Shown here piece by piece: positions 33,432-42,949 of a stretch of 64,000 nt of DNA. A model generated the notes under the pieces. The model was not told the DNA's origin. It saw only the letters and a program-made list of their open reading frames with translations, and did no database searches. Source of the DNA: JAKRSE01 sp943369295 (GTDB lineage: Bacteria; Armatimonadota; Fimbriimonadia; Fimbriimonadales; Fimbriimonadaceae); the NCBI GenBank assembly GCA_943369295.1, contig CALRMU020000001.1, forward strand, positions 1,178,001 to 1,242,000. The letters are read 5' to 3'. Made by a program: the position numbers and the translations under genes. Position 1 is the stretch's first letter. Each line of letters starts with the position of its first letter.

Positions 33432-35123
33432 ATGGGATTCGATACACGACTGGGACGCAGAGAGGTGCTGGGAGGCTTGGCTGGTGGGCTGATGATGCCT
33501 TGGCAGTCAATGCTGGAGTTCGCATCGGTACAGGAGGCTGAGCCCAAGCCACAGACGAACGACGAGATTTTGGCGGCCATGGCCGCCTACGAAAAGCTGA
33601 ATGGTCTTTCCTTCACCGAGGCAGAAAGGAGGCAGGCTCTTGGCCAGGTGAAAGAAAATTTAGCCTCGATCGAGGCTTTGAGAAAACGGGGAGCAGTCGG
33701 CTACGCCATGGCTCCCTGCACTCCCTTTGTTCCGGTTGGCAGGCAGCCCAAGCCTGGGAACCGTGTCAGGGTGCCTTTGCCCAAGGTCACTGTCAATCGT
33801 CCGGCCGATTCTGCCGACTTGCCCTACATGACTGTCGCTGAACTGGCGACCTTGATCCGATCTCGCCGTCTGACATCTCGGGAGCTGACCGAAGCCTGCC
33901 TGGCCAAGATCAAAAAGCATGGACCCCGGCTTGAATGCATTGTCACCTTGATGGAGAAATCCGCCTTGGCTGATGCTGACCAGGCTGACAAAGAGATTAA
34001 GGCCGGGAAGTGGAGAGGGCCTCTGCACGGCATCCCCTGCGTGATCAAGGATCTCTTTTCCACCAAGGGAACTCCCACTACTTGGGGGGCGGCGCCTTTT
34101 AAGGATCAGATGATCGATGAAGATGCGACGGTTGTTGTCAAGCTTCGCGAGGCAGGGGCGATCATCTGCGCCAAGGCGACACTCGGAGCTCTTGCCATGG
34201 ATGACAAGTGGTTTGGCGGGCAGACTCGCAACCCTTGGAACCCCACTCAAGGCAGCAGCGGCAGCAGTGCTGGTTCTGCCTCTGCGGTCGCGGGGGGATT
34301 GGTGCCTTTTGCCATCGGCACAGAAACCCTGGGCAGCATTGTCTCTCCAAGCCATCGGTGCCGCATCACGGGTCTGAGGCCGACCTTCGGGAGAGTTTCT
34401 CGCCACGGAGCCATGGCCCTTAGCTGGACGATGGATAAGGTCGGGCCGATCACCCGAACAGCGCAGGATGCCCTTCTCGTCCTTGCGGCCCTGGCAGGGG
34501 CCGACCCTGGTGATGGAGCCGCTGTGGATCGTCCTCTCTCATCCTTCAACCCAAAAGATCTCAGAAAGTTGAAGGTGGGAATGCTTTCGGATGAATCGCC
34601 TTTGGATGAGGAGGATTCCAGTTTTCAATCCTGGCTGCCCTTGCTGAAAGAGATGGGAATGGAGCCAGAGGAATCCCTTAAGATTTCTCAGCCAACAGAA
34701 GCCTCTCTTATGGGCTTGAGCATTGAAGGTGCCGCTGCCTTTGAAGAAATCACACGATCTGGTGTCGTCAATCAAGTTGACCGATCACTTTGGCCAAGCA
34801 TTTTTAGAGGCCAGCGCTATGCCTCGGCCGTTGACTATGTGCAGAGTCTGCGCGAAAGATCTTATGTGATGGAGAGGTTTGAGAAGGAGTTGGGAGACTT
34901 TGACATCATCGTCACTTCTGACCGTGGCAGTCACCTTCTTCTGACGACAAATCTCACGGGCCACCCTCAGCTTTACATTCCGACTGGGGTTGATGAAAAG
35001 GGAAGGCCGAGGGGTATTTCTCTCATCGGCAGGCTTTACGAAGAAGGAAAGCTTTGTGCCTTCGGTCAGGCGATTCAAGAGAAGGTCATGTTCCATAAGC
35101 AGAGACCACCCGAGTTCAAATGA
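33432..35123 (+). CDS. Amidase signature enzyme with Tat signal
   Basis: Amidase-signature enzymes hydrolyse amide bonds with a Ser-cisSer-Lys triad. The 563-residue protein carries K206 (CVIKDLF), the GSSGSSAGS signature with S276, and the nucleophile region GTETLGSIVSP (S302). The chosen ATG gives an N-terminus with twin arginines and a hydrophobic stretch (RLGRREVLGGLAGGLMM), a Tat-type export signal, so the enzyme probably works in the periplasm. Longer starts (33366, 33297) would overlap hisI and bury the signal. A loss of GatCAB partners and the export signal argue against a tRNA amidotransferase; substrate unknown. The stop overlaps the next gene by four bases. Confidence 0.85.
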   Translation: MGFDTRLGRREVLGGLAGGLMMPWQSMLEFASVQEAEPKPQTNDEILAAMAAYEKLNGLSFTEAERRQALGQVKENLASIEALRKRGAVGYAMAPCTPFVPVGRQPKPGNRVRVPLPKVTVNRPADSADLPYMTVAELATLIRSRRLTSRELTEACLAKIKKHGPRLECIVTLMEKSALADADQADKEIKAGKWRGPLHGIPCVIKDLFSTKGTPTTWGAAPFKDQMIDEDATVVVKLREAGAIICAKATLGALAMDDKWFGGQTRNPWNPTQGSSGSSAGSASAVAGGLVPFAIGTETLGSIVSPSHRCRITGLRPTFGRVSRHGAMALSWTMDKVGPITRTAQDALLVLAALAGADPGDGAAVDRPLSSFNPKDLRKLKVGMLSDESPLDEEDSSFQSWLPLLKEMGMEPEESLKISQPTEASLMGLSIEGAAAFEEITRSGVVNQVDRSLWPSIFRGQRYASAVDYVQSLRERSYVMERFEKELGDFDIIVTSDRGSHLLLTTNLTGHPQLYIPTGVDEKGRPRGISLIGRLYEEGKLCAFGQAIQEKVMFHKQRPPEFK

Positions 35124-35818
35124 GCTGGGTTGTGGGTATTGATGGCTGTCCTCGTGGATGGCTCGCCGCCGGGCAGGCATTGCCCGGCGGACCGGTTAAG
35201 TTCGCGATTCTTTCTCGCCTCGATCAGCTGGACGACTTCTTTCCTGGCTGGAGAATGGTTGGGATTGATATGCCGATTGGTCTGGGAGATGACGCCAGGC
35301 GTCAGGCCGATATCGAGGCGAGGCGTTTTGTAGGGCCGCGGGCGTCTTCGGTTTTTCCTGCCCTTATTCGTCCGGTTTTAAGCTGCAGATCCTATGACGA
35401 AGGATGCAATCTTTCCCTGCTTCTGGCTGGATTCAAATTCTCTAAGCAGGTTTGGATGCTGAAAGAAAGAATCATTGAAGTTGACCAGTTTCTTGATGAT
35501 TCAAAGAATAGGGAGAGGGTCTTCGAAGTTCATCCTGAAGTCAGCTTTGCTGTCATGAATTTTGGGGTTATGCCCTACAAAAAGAAATCGCCGGAGGGGC
35601 AGGCACATAGGGAGCTGCTTCTTTCTCAGCACTTTCAAGGTGCTTACGAGTCTGCGCGTGATGTCTTTATGGTGAGTCACGCCGCTAACGATGACATTTT
35701 GGATTCCTTGGCAGCCCTCTGGTCGGCATGGAGGATCTTAGAAGGCAGAGCAAGGTTCTTCCCGGAAGAACCGATTCAGTACGATTCAGCCGGACGCCGT
35801 ATGGTGATCGCGGCCTAA
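35120..35818 (+). CDS. DUF429 family protein
   Basis: The 232-residue protein matches DUF429 (predicted RNase H-fold nuclease): VVGIDGCPRGWLAA at the N-terminus, WRMVGIDMPIGL, a RVFEVHPEVSFAVMN segment and a C-terminal DDILDSLAALWSA with acidic residues in place for metal binding. Biochemical role in the family is not established. It overlaps the amidase stop (ATGA), so the two are coupled, and its 3' end overlaps the convergent comFC gene by 33 bases. Confidence 0.8.
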   Translation: MSWVVGIDGCPRGWLAAGQALPGGPVKFAILSRLDQLDDFFPGWRMVGIDMPIGLGDDARRQADIEARRFVGPRASSVFPALIRPVLSCRSYDEGCNLSLLLAGFKFSKQVWMLKERIIEVDQFLDDSKNRERVFEVHPEVSFAVMNFGVMPYKKKSPEGQAHRELLLSQHFQGAYESARDVFMVSHAANDDILDSLAALWSAWRILEGRARFFPEEPIQYDSAGRRMVIAA

Positions 35819-36442
35819 GGGACTTACAGCGAAGGCCAAGGCATCCACGTGAACCGCCCCCAGGGCGAAAAGGGCCTCGGAAGCAGCCTTCAGAGTGCTG
35901 CCTGTAGTCACCACGTCATCGATGATGAGGACTTTTAAACCAGCCACGGCAGGCGAGGCGGCAAAGGCACCCAAAGGGGCAGATCGGCGCGATTCTGCAT
36001 TCAGACTGGCTTGGGGCGGGGTGAGCCTGTGTCGGCGGAGAAGGTCGATCCGAACTCTTTCACTGGGCAGGCGGCGACAAAGAACCTCGGCTTGGTTGAA
36101 GCCACGGGAAGCTTTTCTAGACCAATGAATCGGCAGGGGGACGATGGCATCCCAGCCGTCATTCCAGCTTGAGTAGGCCTTGAAAATCGCCTCGCTCATG
36201 AAGGGGGAAAGTGACCTAGATCGGCTGTATTTCAGCCTTCGCACCGCATCGCCAGCTCGAGATTCGTAATCGAAAACAGCTCGAATTTCACTGATTCTCG
36301 ATTCAACCAAGTGATCGGGGGCCGAGGCGCTGGTCATCTGGGCTAGGCAGAGAGGGCAGGGTGAAGGCACCCCGACCTCTCGACAAAGCGCGCACTTTGG
36401 CGGATAAATCAGATCCAGCAGGGGATCAAGAACCAGCCTCAT
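35786..36442 (-). CDS. comFC: ComF family protein (phosphoribosyltransferase fold)
   Basis: ComFC-type proteins help natural transformation by an unclear step at the inner face of the membrane. The 218-residue protein has an N-terminal zinc ribbon (CALCREVG, CPLC), a linker, and a C-terminal phosphoribosyltransferase domain with the PRPP motif VLIIDDVVTTGST. It overlaps the upstream murJ gene by 17 bases on the same strand. Its 3' end overlaps the convergent DUF429 gene. Confidence 0.87.
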   Translation of the reverse strand: MRLVLDPLLDLIYPPKCALCREVGVPSPCPLCLAQMTSASAPDHLVESRISEIRAVFDYESRAGDAVRRLKYSRSRSLSPFMSEAIFKAYSSWNDGWDAIVPLPIHWSRKASRGFNQAEVLCRRLPSERVRIDLLRRHRLTPPQASLNAESRRSAPLGAFAASPAVAGLKVLIIDDVVTTGSTLKAASEALFALGAVHVDALAFAVSPLGRDHHTASG

Positions 36443-38057
36443 CCGTGCTCTCCGGTTCGTTCTTTTTGCCTCGATTCAGCCTGGATGCTGCCCGTTCTAT
36501 TGTGGCAGCTTCTGGCATCTTAAGCACCTTGCTGGCCAGGTAGTAACCCCAGCCTGCGATGATAAAGCAGAGGCTAAAGCTAAGCAGTCGACCGACGAAT
36601 CCGCCTGGCTCGCCGAGTTGGTGGAAGCCAAAGACTCCAACCCACATAATCGCGCCAAAAACAGCGGAAGCAAGAATCGTTTTGAAAAGTGAGGTGAGAA
36701 TAGGACCGAATTCTAGGTCGCTGACTCGCTTTTTAAGAGCAATGAGCAGAGCCCCGACCAAAAGAATTCCGGTGATAGACCCCACGAGGGCCAAGACAAA
36801 GGCAGGCTGGCCAGAGTATTTGACTGTCAAGCCTCCCCCGATGAAAATGACTGTTGCCCCTGTGCCGATCACGATGGGAACGATCGTCTGCTGAGTGGCA
36901 TAAAAGCCTCTCATGACAACCGGGGCAAGGCTCCAGCCGAGAATTCCGACAGCCAGCGCCTGCAGAAGGGGAGCAGTCAGGGCTGTGCTTGCCGCTGTGA
37001 AGTTGTTCCTTTCAAAAACTATTCGAATAATCTCATCTGGAACGGCGATCATCATGGCCGCAATGGGAAGACAAAGATAAGCCGTCGTAGTGAGAGTCCT
37101 TGTGAACTGAGCGGTAAAGAGCTTCAGCTCGCTCTTCGCCCAAAACTCGCTGAGAGTAGGGAAGGCGGCGAGAGCCATGGACATGCCAAAGATGGCAATG
37201 GGCGCCTGCTGAAGCTTGTTGGCGTAATCCATGGCGGTGTTTGTTCCGGCACCGTAATGGTTTGAAAGCCAGTTATTGAAGAAGGCTAAAACCTGAGGAA
37301 GTGAAAGCCCGAAGATGACGGGCAGCATCAGCTTAAAGACCTTTAGGGCTCCCGGATGCCTAAAGTCGTAGCTGAAACTGAACTTCATGCCAACCCTTCT
37401 CATCGCCCAAAGAGGCACAAGCACATTGCCCAAAAACGCGCCAATAAGGGCACCCCAACACATGCCGGCAACACTAGGGTTGACCCAATGAGAAATAAAG
37501 ATCGCACCCAGGATGATGCAGATATTGTAAAGATTCGGGCCAAGACCTGGAACAGTAAATTCCTTCTTGCTGTAAAGGGTCGCGAATGAGAGTGAGCCGA
37601 ACAGGAAGAAGATTTGTGCTGGCAGCAGAATCCTGCCCATTAAGGTGACTTCGTCAAAAATTTCTTTCGGCTTGTCTACGGCGAGGATGGGGGTGATGGC
37701 ATCTGCCGCCAGAAACATGGCTGTGACCAAAAGGACAACAAGCGTCCCCATAATTGTCGCCACGACTGAAAAGGTCTTCCAAGCTCCGTCTTCATCATCC
37801 TTAGAAAGATATTCTGAGAAGACTGGAATGAGTGCGCTGGAGAAGGCTCCGCCCGCGACAAGATAGAAAATGAGGTCGGGGACACGAAAGGAGATGGTGT
37901 ATGCGTCTGTCAGAACCGTCGTTCCAAACTGTGAGGCAATGACAGCATCGCGGACAAGCCCCAGCACCCGGCTGAGCATGATTGAGGCCATGACAATGAT
38001 GCCGGCACGAGCAACCGTATGGCCTGCTTTTTTTCGTGGTTCAGATGCTGAACTCAA
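36426..38057 (-). CDS. murJ: Lipid II flippase MurJ
   Basis: MurJ moves lipid II across the inner membrane for peptidoglycan synthesis. The 543-residue protein has about 14 hydrophobic segments and the MviN N-terminal signature ASIMLSRVLGLVRDAVIASQFG, plus the conserved GGAFSSALIPVFSEYL. Start is TTG 38057, as no ATG lies before the first membrane segment. Its downstream neighbour comFC overlaps it. Confidence 0.93.
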   Translation of the reverse strand: MSSASEPRKKAGHTVARAGIIVMASIMLSRVLGLVRDAVIASQFGTTVLTDAYTISFRVPDLIFYLVAGGAFSSALIPVFSEYLSKDDEDGAWKTFSVVATIMGTLVVLLVTAMFLAADAITPILAVDKPKEIFDEVTLMGRILLPAQIFFLFGSLSFATLYSKKEFTVPGLGPNLYNICIILGAIFISHWVNPSVAGMCWGALIGAFLGNVLVPLWAMRRVGMKFSFSYDFRHPGALKVFKLMLPVIFGLSLPQVLAFFNNWLSNHYGAGTNTAMDYANKLQQAPIAIFGMSMALAAFPTLSEFWAKSELKLFTAQFTRTLTTTAYLCLPIAAMMIAVPDEIIRIVFERNNFTAASTALTAPLLQALAVGILGWSLAPVVMRGFYATQQTIVPIVIGTGATVIFIGGGLTVKYSGQPAFVLALVGSITGILLVGALLIALKKRVSDLEFGPILTSLFKTILASAVFGAIMWVGVFGFHQLGEPGGFVGRLLSFSLCFIIAGWGYYLASKVLKMPEAATIERAASRLNRGKKNEPESTDEAGS

Positions 38058-38074
38058 GAGAACTCTTAACTATT

Positions 38075-38111
38075 TGAAAAAAGAGGGCAGGGAAGAAATC
38101 CTTCCCTGCCC
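38075..38111 (-). terminator. Terminator of trxA
   Basis: GGGCAGGGAA and TTCCCTGCCC form a 10-bp stem with a 7-base loop. On the minus strand it is followed by TCTTTTTTC. It lies about 18 bases after the trxA stop. Confidence 0.85.
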
Positions 38112-38129
38112 GTTTGCTTCAGCACGACA

Positions 38130-38453
38130 TTAAACGTGCTTGTCGATGTAGGCTTTGAAGAAGTTCTTGTCTCCAGCGCCAACGATCTTTTCGACTTCCA
38201 CACCACCCTTGAAAATGATCAGGGTGGGGATGCTCATGATGCCGTAGTCCTGTGCGATGGACCCGTGGGCATCAACGTCAAGCTTCAGGACGGTCATTCG
38301 GCCTGCGTACTCCTCGGCGAGTTCCTCAATCACGGGAGCGATTCTAAGGCAGGGGCCACACCAGGTTGCCCAGAAGTCTACGAGGACGGGGAGTTCGGAT
38401 TCAAGAACTCGAGATTTGAATTCGTCTGCGGTCACGGCGAGATTGGCTGCCAT
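38130..38453 (-). CDS. trxA: Thioredoxin
   Basis: This 107-residue protein is a classical thioredoxin: VLVDFWATWCGPCLRIAPVI with the redox pair C32 and C35, the VLKLDVDAHGSIAQDYGIMSIPTL block containing the cis-Pro, and the C-terminal GG-containing helix. It reduces cytoplasmic protein disulfides. A terminator follows; the gene is followed by murJ 72 bases on, but the terminator separates them. Confidence 0.95.
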   Translation of the reverse strand: MAANLAVTADEFKSRVLESELPVLVDFWATWCGPCLRIAPVIEELAEEYAGRMTVLKLDVDAHGSIAQDYGIMSIPTLIIFKGGVEVEKIVGAGDKNFFKAYIDKHV

Positions 38454-38587
38454 TCAAGTTGCTCCAGGGGCTTCTACGCCAAGGACGATACCAGACCAGA
38501 CAAGTCCCGCCCTGGTCTGTAACCTTTTTGGGGCTGCTGTGCGTCCTGTACCCTTGAAAGCGCAGTTCCGTTTTGAGGTCCCTGAAC

Positions 38588-39511
38588 TTGAACAAGACTC
38601 TTCGATTGATGGCAGTAGTGGCAGGATTCGCCGTTCTTGCAGGCACTCTTAGTGCCCAGAGCACGGAGCAGAGGTCCCGGCCCCAGCCCAGGACAGGTCC
38701 TGCTGAAAGGAGCCTGCTTGGCATTTCTCTTTTTGATCCCGGCACCAAGGTGATCGCACGTTATGGCAACCCCGATGACATTCAGGCTTTGAATGTTGGC
38801 GGCGGTGGTGGAGCAGCTCCGGCAGCTGGCGGCGGTGGCGGCGGAGCAGGTTCTCCTGTCGCTGGTGCACAGGCTGGTGGACGTGGTGGTGCTCCAGGTG
38901 GACGCGGTGCTGGTGGTGGCTCGGCCGCTCCCGCTATCGATGTCACTGGTGACGCCCTCCCCGGTTTCTTTGGTGATCCGTTTGGTCAAAGCCTTAGACA
39001 GCGACCTGGATTCGGTGGCCCTCCCAATGTTGGATCTGGCGGCCCTCCCGGTGGTTTCCGACCCCCCACTGGACCTCCCGCAGGTGCAGGTAGAGGTGGC
39101 GATGCCGGAAGCATGGATGAAGGTGCAGGCGCCCCAGCTGGTGCTGGTGGACGAGGCGGCGGAGTCGGCGCAGGTGCTGGTGCAACTGACCGAGTTACCG
39201 TGACTCGCTGGGTTTACAACCGAGGCATGGCCCGATACGCCTTTATTCTGGACAAGTTCAACAGAGTTATCCAGATTGAAGCAGTCGGCATGAACGATTC
39301 ACGAGTCCGCACTTCCCGCGGAATCAAATTCGGCTCAAGCTTCGGCAGCATCATCAGGACTTACAAGTCCCCAGATGGCTACGAAATCTCTGGCTCAAAC
39401 ATCGTGATGCGCTACCTGGTCTTCGATCGCGTTGCCTTCAGGCTTCAAAAGGTCGACCCCAAGAAGCCCCACGTTGTGACGGGCATCGTTATCGCGGCAG
39501 GCAAGACCTGA
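38588..39511 (+). CDS. Exported protein with long Gly/Ala-rich insert
   Basis: Unrecognised. A signal peptide is clear (NKTLRLMAVVAGFAVLAGTLSAQ). The mature protein has a short conserved-looking segment (LLGISLFDPGTKVIARYGNPDDIQAL), then about 130 residues dominated by Gly, Ala and Pro, then a structured C-terminus (TVTRWVYNRGMARYAFILDK, IKFGSSFGSIIRTYKSPDGY). The two outer parts each contain a phrase of the kind 'position along a series, then Pro-Asp', as in small repeat domains of exported bacterial proteins. Start is uncertain: TTG 38588 gives the best signal peptide, TTG 38573 and ATG 38609 are alternatives. It lies 12 bases upstream of dnaG and may share its mRNA. Confidence 0.7.
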   Translation: MNKTLRLMAVVAGFAVLAGTLSAQSTEQRSRPQPRTGPAERSLLGISLFDPGTKVIARYGNPDDIQALNVGGGGGAAPAAGGGGGGAGSPVAGAQAGGRGGAPGGRGAGGGSAAPAIDVTGDALPGFFGDPFGQSLRQRPGFGGPPNVGSGGPPGGFRPPTGPPAGAGRGGDAGSMDEGAGAPAGAGGRGGGVGAGAGATDRVTVTRWVYNRGMARYAFILDKFNRVIQIEAVGMNDSRVRTSRGIKFGSSFGSIIRTYKSPDGYEISGSNIVMRYLVFDRVAFRLQKVDPKKPHVVTGIVIAAGKT

Positions 39512-39523
39512 TCGCAGTAAACC

Positions 39524-41353
39524 GTGGCTGACGAAATCGATCTGATCCGTACAAGGATCAACATTCTTGATCTTGTCAGCCAGCGGACTGCGTTAAAAAA
39601 GGCAGGGCGTTCTTTTAAGGCGCTCTGCCCTTTTCATGACGACCGCAATCCTTCGATGACGGTCAACCCGGAGCTCGGCCGCTACAAATGCTGGTCCTGT
39701 GGCGCTTCGGGAGACATTTTCAATTGGGTCATGGAGACCCAGAAGGTCGATTTCCCGGAGGCCTTACGCCTTCTTGCAGATCAAGCCGGGGTCGAACTCA
39801 AGGCTGGCAAGCGAGATTCTGGAGAATCTAAGAGTCAGAAAGCCGCGCAGGAGGAAATCATGCGCGCTGCCCAGAGCTTTTTTGTCAAACAGCTTCAGCT
39901 CTCTGCCTTTGCCAAAACCTATTCCGCTCAACGTGGTTTAACGGACGAAGTCCTTGAAGCGTGGGGTATCGGCTACAGCCCGGATGAAGGCAGTGCCCTA
40001 GCGGTGACTCTCAAAAAGCAGGGCTTCTCGCTTGCCCTCGCCCAGGAACTTTTCCTGGTGCGAGATGATGGCAGCGGCGGCTACTACGACATGTTTCGTG
40101 GCCGCCTCATGATTCCTATCGCAGACGAAAGAGGCCGGATCGTCGCTTTCGGCGGAAGAATCATTGGGGCAGGTCAGCCGAAGTACATCAACTCAAGCGA
40201 CACGCCCATCTATCACAAGAGCGATCTTCTTTTTGGCATGGATAAAGCCAAAGAGGCGATCAGTAAAAAGGGCCATGCCGTGCTGGTCGAAGGCTATATG
40301 GATGTCATTGCCTGCCATCGAGCCGGAATGAACGAGGCTGTCGCCTCGCTTGGCACAGCCCTTACACCTCAGCAGGTCCGACTCATGAAAAGATGGGCAA
40401 GCCAGGTTGTGGTGCTCTACGATCGCGATGAGGCAGGCCAGAAGGCGGCGGAAAAAGCCTGCGAAATGATTGCGGAAGAGGGAATGATCGCAAGGGTCGC
40501 CCTGCCGCCTCCCGGACAGGATCCGGACACTCTTTTGGTTGAGAAGGGGGCGGCCGGAGTTCTGGCTCTCCTCGATCAAGCCGTCTCCCCTATCAGGCAC
40601 AGGCTGATTCGGCTGGATGAGCGCATGAAGCCGACCGACCCTGGCTATTGGGATGAAGCAGCTGACGCCCTTGCCTCGGCTCGGAACCCCTTGGAGCTGG
40701 AAGAGCATTTGGCTCCCCTGGCTGCTTTGCTTCCCAATGCAGCAGACAAGACATCTGCTATGTCTGCTCTGCGAAAAATGGCTGCGAATGCCCGGCGAAA
40801 TCGAAGAGATCCAAACCACAGACCTTCGCTTGAGCCAACGCCAGATCCGATGAGGGGCGAAAGGGAAGTCTTGCGGCTGACCCCTGCCCAGCTCTGGTGT
40901 GAAGGAGCCATTCTTAGGGCGCTTCTAGTCCCCTCTTATACTGGCATGGCGCACAACCTGCTTCGAGAAGATGGACTCTTCAGGCCAGGCACGGCGGAAA
41001 GAGCCGCTAGAGCGATTCTGGAGGCTTACCCGGAGAAGGCCCCGCAAGGGCCACCTAGTCAGTGGATCCACGCTATCAAAGATCAAGCGGTGATCGATCT
41101 TCTCATGGATCTCTCAGTGATGCAGGCCACTGGCGAACACCATCAGGCTGCCGACGCATTGTCTGGAATCAATCCCCAGACCATTGAAGCCGCAATCGTC
41201 AAGCTTCGCCAGCTCAGAGTTTCGCGTGTCCTCGAAGGTGCCAAGAGCCGTGGCGCCTTTGCCGGCAGCGGCGATGATCTTGATGAAAAGCTGGCTCTCT
41301 TAAGAGATCAGCTCAGAAGAAAGGCGGGAGTAGAACCCAATGAATCGACGTAA
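39524..41353 (+). CDS. dnaG: DNA primase DnaG
   Basis: DnaG makes RNA primers for replication. The 609-residue protein has the N-terminal CHC2 zinc finger (C35, H38, C56, C59), the RNAP-like basic domain (RGRLMIPIADERGRIVAFGGR), a TOPRIM domain with LVEGYMDVIACHRAG and VVLYDRDEAGQKA, and a C-terminal helicase-interaction region. Start is GTG 39524. It is followed by a gene with a strong ribosome site but separate function. Confidence 0.95.
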   Translation: MADEIDLIRTRINILDLVSQRTALKKAGRSFKALCPFHDDRNPSMTVNPELGRYKCWSCGASGDIFNWVMETQKVDFPEALRLLADQAGVELKAGKRDSGESKSQKAAQEEIMRAAQSFFVKQLQLSAFAKTYSAQRGLTDEVLEAWGIGYSPDEGSALAVTLKKQGFSLALAQELFLVRDDGSGGYYDMFRGRLMIPIADERGRIVAFGGRIIGAGQPKYINSSDTPIYHKSDLLFGMDKAKEAISKKGHAVLVEGYMDVIACHRAGMNEAVASLGTALTPQQVRLMKRWASQVVVLYDRDEAGQKAAEKACEMIAEEGMIARVALPPPGQDPDTLLVEKGAAGVLALLDQAVSPIRHRLIRLDERMKPTDPGYWDEAADALASARNPLELEEHLAPLAALLPNAADKTSAMSALRKMAANARRNRRDPNHRPSLEPTPDPMRGEREVLRLTPAQLWCEGAILRALLVPSYTGMAHNLLREDGLFRPGTAERAARAILEAYPEKAPQGPPSQWIHAIKDQAVIDLLMDLSVMQATGEHHQAADALSGINPQTIEAAIVKLRQLRVSRVLEGAKSRGAFAGSGDDLDEKLALLRDQLRRKAGVEPNEST

Positions 41354-41410
41354 AGTCCTGTCAGACTCAGGCCGGGAATCATCCGGACCGGATAAACGCT
41401 ATAAGAGGGA

Positions 41411-41929
41411 GTGGTGAAGTTTTCTGGGGTTGTCACCCTGAGCACAGGGGAGCAGAAGGATGCGGCATCTTTCTATTCAGATAGGCCGGTCGCCGTAGTA
41501 TTTCTGCGCCATTTTGGCTGCATTTTCTGCCGAGAGCAGGTGACAGAGCTCAGGCAGCATCCCGACTGGAACGTGGTTTTTGTCTGCCAGGCCACGCCGG
41601 ATGAAGTGGCCGAATTCAAGGCCACGATGAAGGCCGTCCATCCATTTCTCTGCGACCCTGACGCAAGAATCTATGAAGATTTTGGGCTTGAACGTGGTGC
41701 TTTGAAGCAGCTTTTTGGTCCTGGCGTCTGGAAGAGAGGGGCCCAGGCCATGGCAAAGGGGGCTCGACCCGGCAGAACGGTTGGTGATCCTTGGCGCATG
41801 CCTGGTGAGTTCATTTTCAATACCGATGGCGTTTTGGTTTGGGAGCACAGGCCGCGTCATGCCGGCGACCACTCCAGCGCAGAAACTTTGGGCAAGGCTC
41901 TTAAGGCTGCCTCAGCTTCTTCGGCTTAG
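41411..41929 (+). CDS. Peroxiredoxin-like AhpC/TSA_2 family protein
   Basis: The 172-residue protein has a thioredoxin fold of the AhpC-TSA_2 (PRXL2-like) type. The active-site region is VVFLRHFGCIFCREQVTEL, a C-x2-C pair, followed by FVCQATPDEVAEF and a C-terminal GEFIFNTDGVLVWEHR. It probably reduces peroxides or disulfides; substrate is unknown. Two GTG codons in tandem (41411, 41414) follow the ribosome site AGAGGGAG. Its 3' end overlaps the convergent transporter gene by 18 bases. Confidence 0.8.
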   Translation: MVKFSGVVTLSTGEQKDAASFYSDRPVAVVFLRHFGCIFCREQVTELRQHPDWNVVFVCQATPDEVAEFKATMKAVHPFLCDPDARIYEDFGLERGALKQLFGPGVWKRGAQAMAKGARPGRTVGDPWRMPGEFIFNTDGVLVWEHRPRHAGDHSSAETLGKALKAASASSA

Positions 41930-42910
41930 CAGCCACAGAAGAATCGGCGCGCCCAGAAGGGCTGTTACCGCCCCGACTGGCAGTTCTGCGCCCCGCTTGA
42001 TCTGCTGAGCCGCCAAATCTGCCAGTACCAGCAGGCCGCCTCCGGCAAGGACGGAGCCAGGCAGAACGACCCTAAGGTCGTCGCCGACCAGCTTTCGCAC
42101 TAAATGAGGAGCAACTAAGCCCAGGAATGGAATGACCCCACAGGTGCCTACCGCAGCAGAAGCTCCGGCGGTCCCGACGGTCAGGACGACGGCCTGGACC
42201 TTTTTGACCTCGACTCCGCTTATGCCGGCCGCCTCTTCGCTTATGGCGATGGCATTCAGCTTTCGGGATTGAAGCCAAAGCAAAGGGCCAGAGAAGGCCA
42301 AGACACCCCACAGAATTCCTCCCCGGCTCCATTCAGCCGGAGTCACCGAGCCCAGAAGCCAGCGAAGGATGGCATTGGTGTCTTCGCCTGCGAGAATCAG
42401 GACGATGGAGACAAGGGCAGAAAGCAGGCTGCCCATCACGACCCCAGCAAGGAGAAGAGTTTCCACCCTGCGGCCGCCAGAAACTCTGGCCAAAAGAAGA
42501 ACCAAGCCCAGAGCTCCCATTCCTCCGACAAAGCCGAAGAGAGGAAGAGCGAGACCAGCCAGCATCCCAGAAAGTCCCGCCAATATGGCCAGGGTCCCGC
42601 CGAAAGCTGCCCCACTAGAAACCCCGATGATATAGGGCTCAGCAAGGGGATTTCGGAAGAGCGCTTGAAAGGCTGCTCCGACCGCACCCAGCAGCCCACC
42701 AGCGGCTAAAGCCGTGATCAGGCGGGGAAGGCGGATCTGCCAAATGATAAGATTTGTTGAATCTTGACCACCAGGACCAGCAAATAGCTGGCTGAGTATG
42801 ACGCCTGGCGAGATGGCAACAGATCCTCCAACCCAGAGGTGAAGCAGGGCTGCCAGCAGCACAAATGCGGCTAGTCCTGCAAAGAGCCAGCCCCGGGCGG
42901 AGAGGAGCAC
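41912..42910 (-). CDS. FecCD/BtuC-type ABC transporter permease
   Basis: Permeases of this family form the channel for importing vitamin B12 or ferric siderophores. The 332-residue protein has about nine to ten membrane segments and the family motifs LPRLITALAAGGLLGAVGAAFQALFRNPLAEPYIIGVSSGA and FLGLVAPHLVRKLVGDD. Start is GTG 42910. No ATPase or binding protein is adjacent in the window, so the substrate cannot be assigned. Confidence 0.88.
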   Translation of the reverse strand: MLLSARGWLFAGLAAFVLLAALLHLWVGGSVAISPGVILSQLFAGPGGQDSTNLIIWQIRLPRLITALAAGGLLGAVGAAFQALFRNPLAEPYIIGVSSGAAFGGTLAILAGLSGMLAGLALPLFGFVGGMGALGLVLLLARVSGGRRVETLLLAGVVMGSLLSALVSIVLILAGEDTNAILRWLLGSVTPAEWSRGGILWGVLAFSGPLLWLQSRKLNAIAISEEAAGISGVEVKKVQAVVLTVGTAGASAAVGTCGVIPFLGLVAPHLVRKLVGDDLRVVLPGSVLAGGGLLVLADLAAQQIKRGAELPVGAVTALLGAPILLWLLSRRS

Positions 42911-42949
42911 AAAGTCAGACTACCACCCAGGGGTATCCTGACTGCTAAG

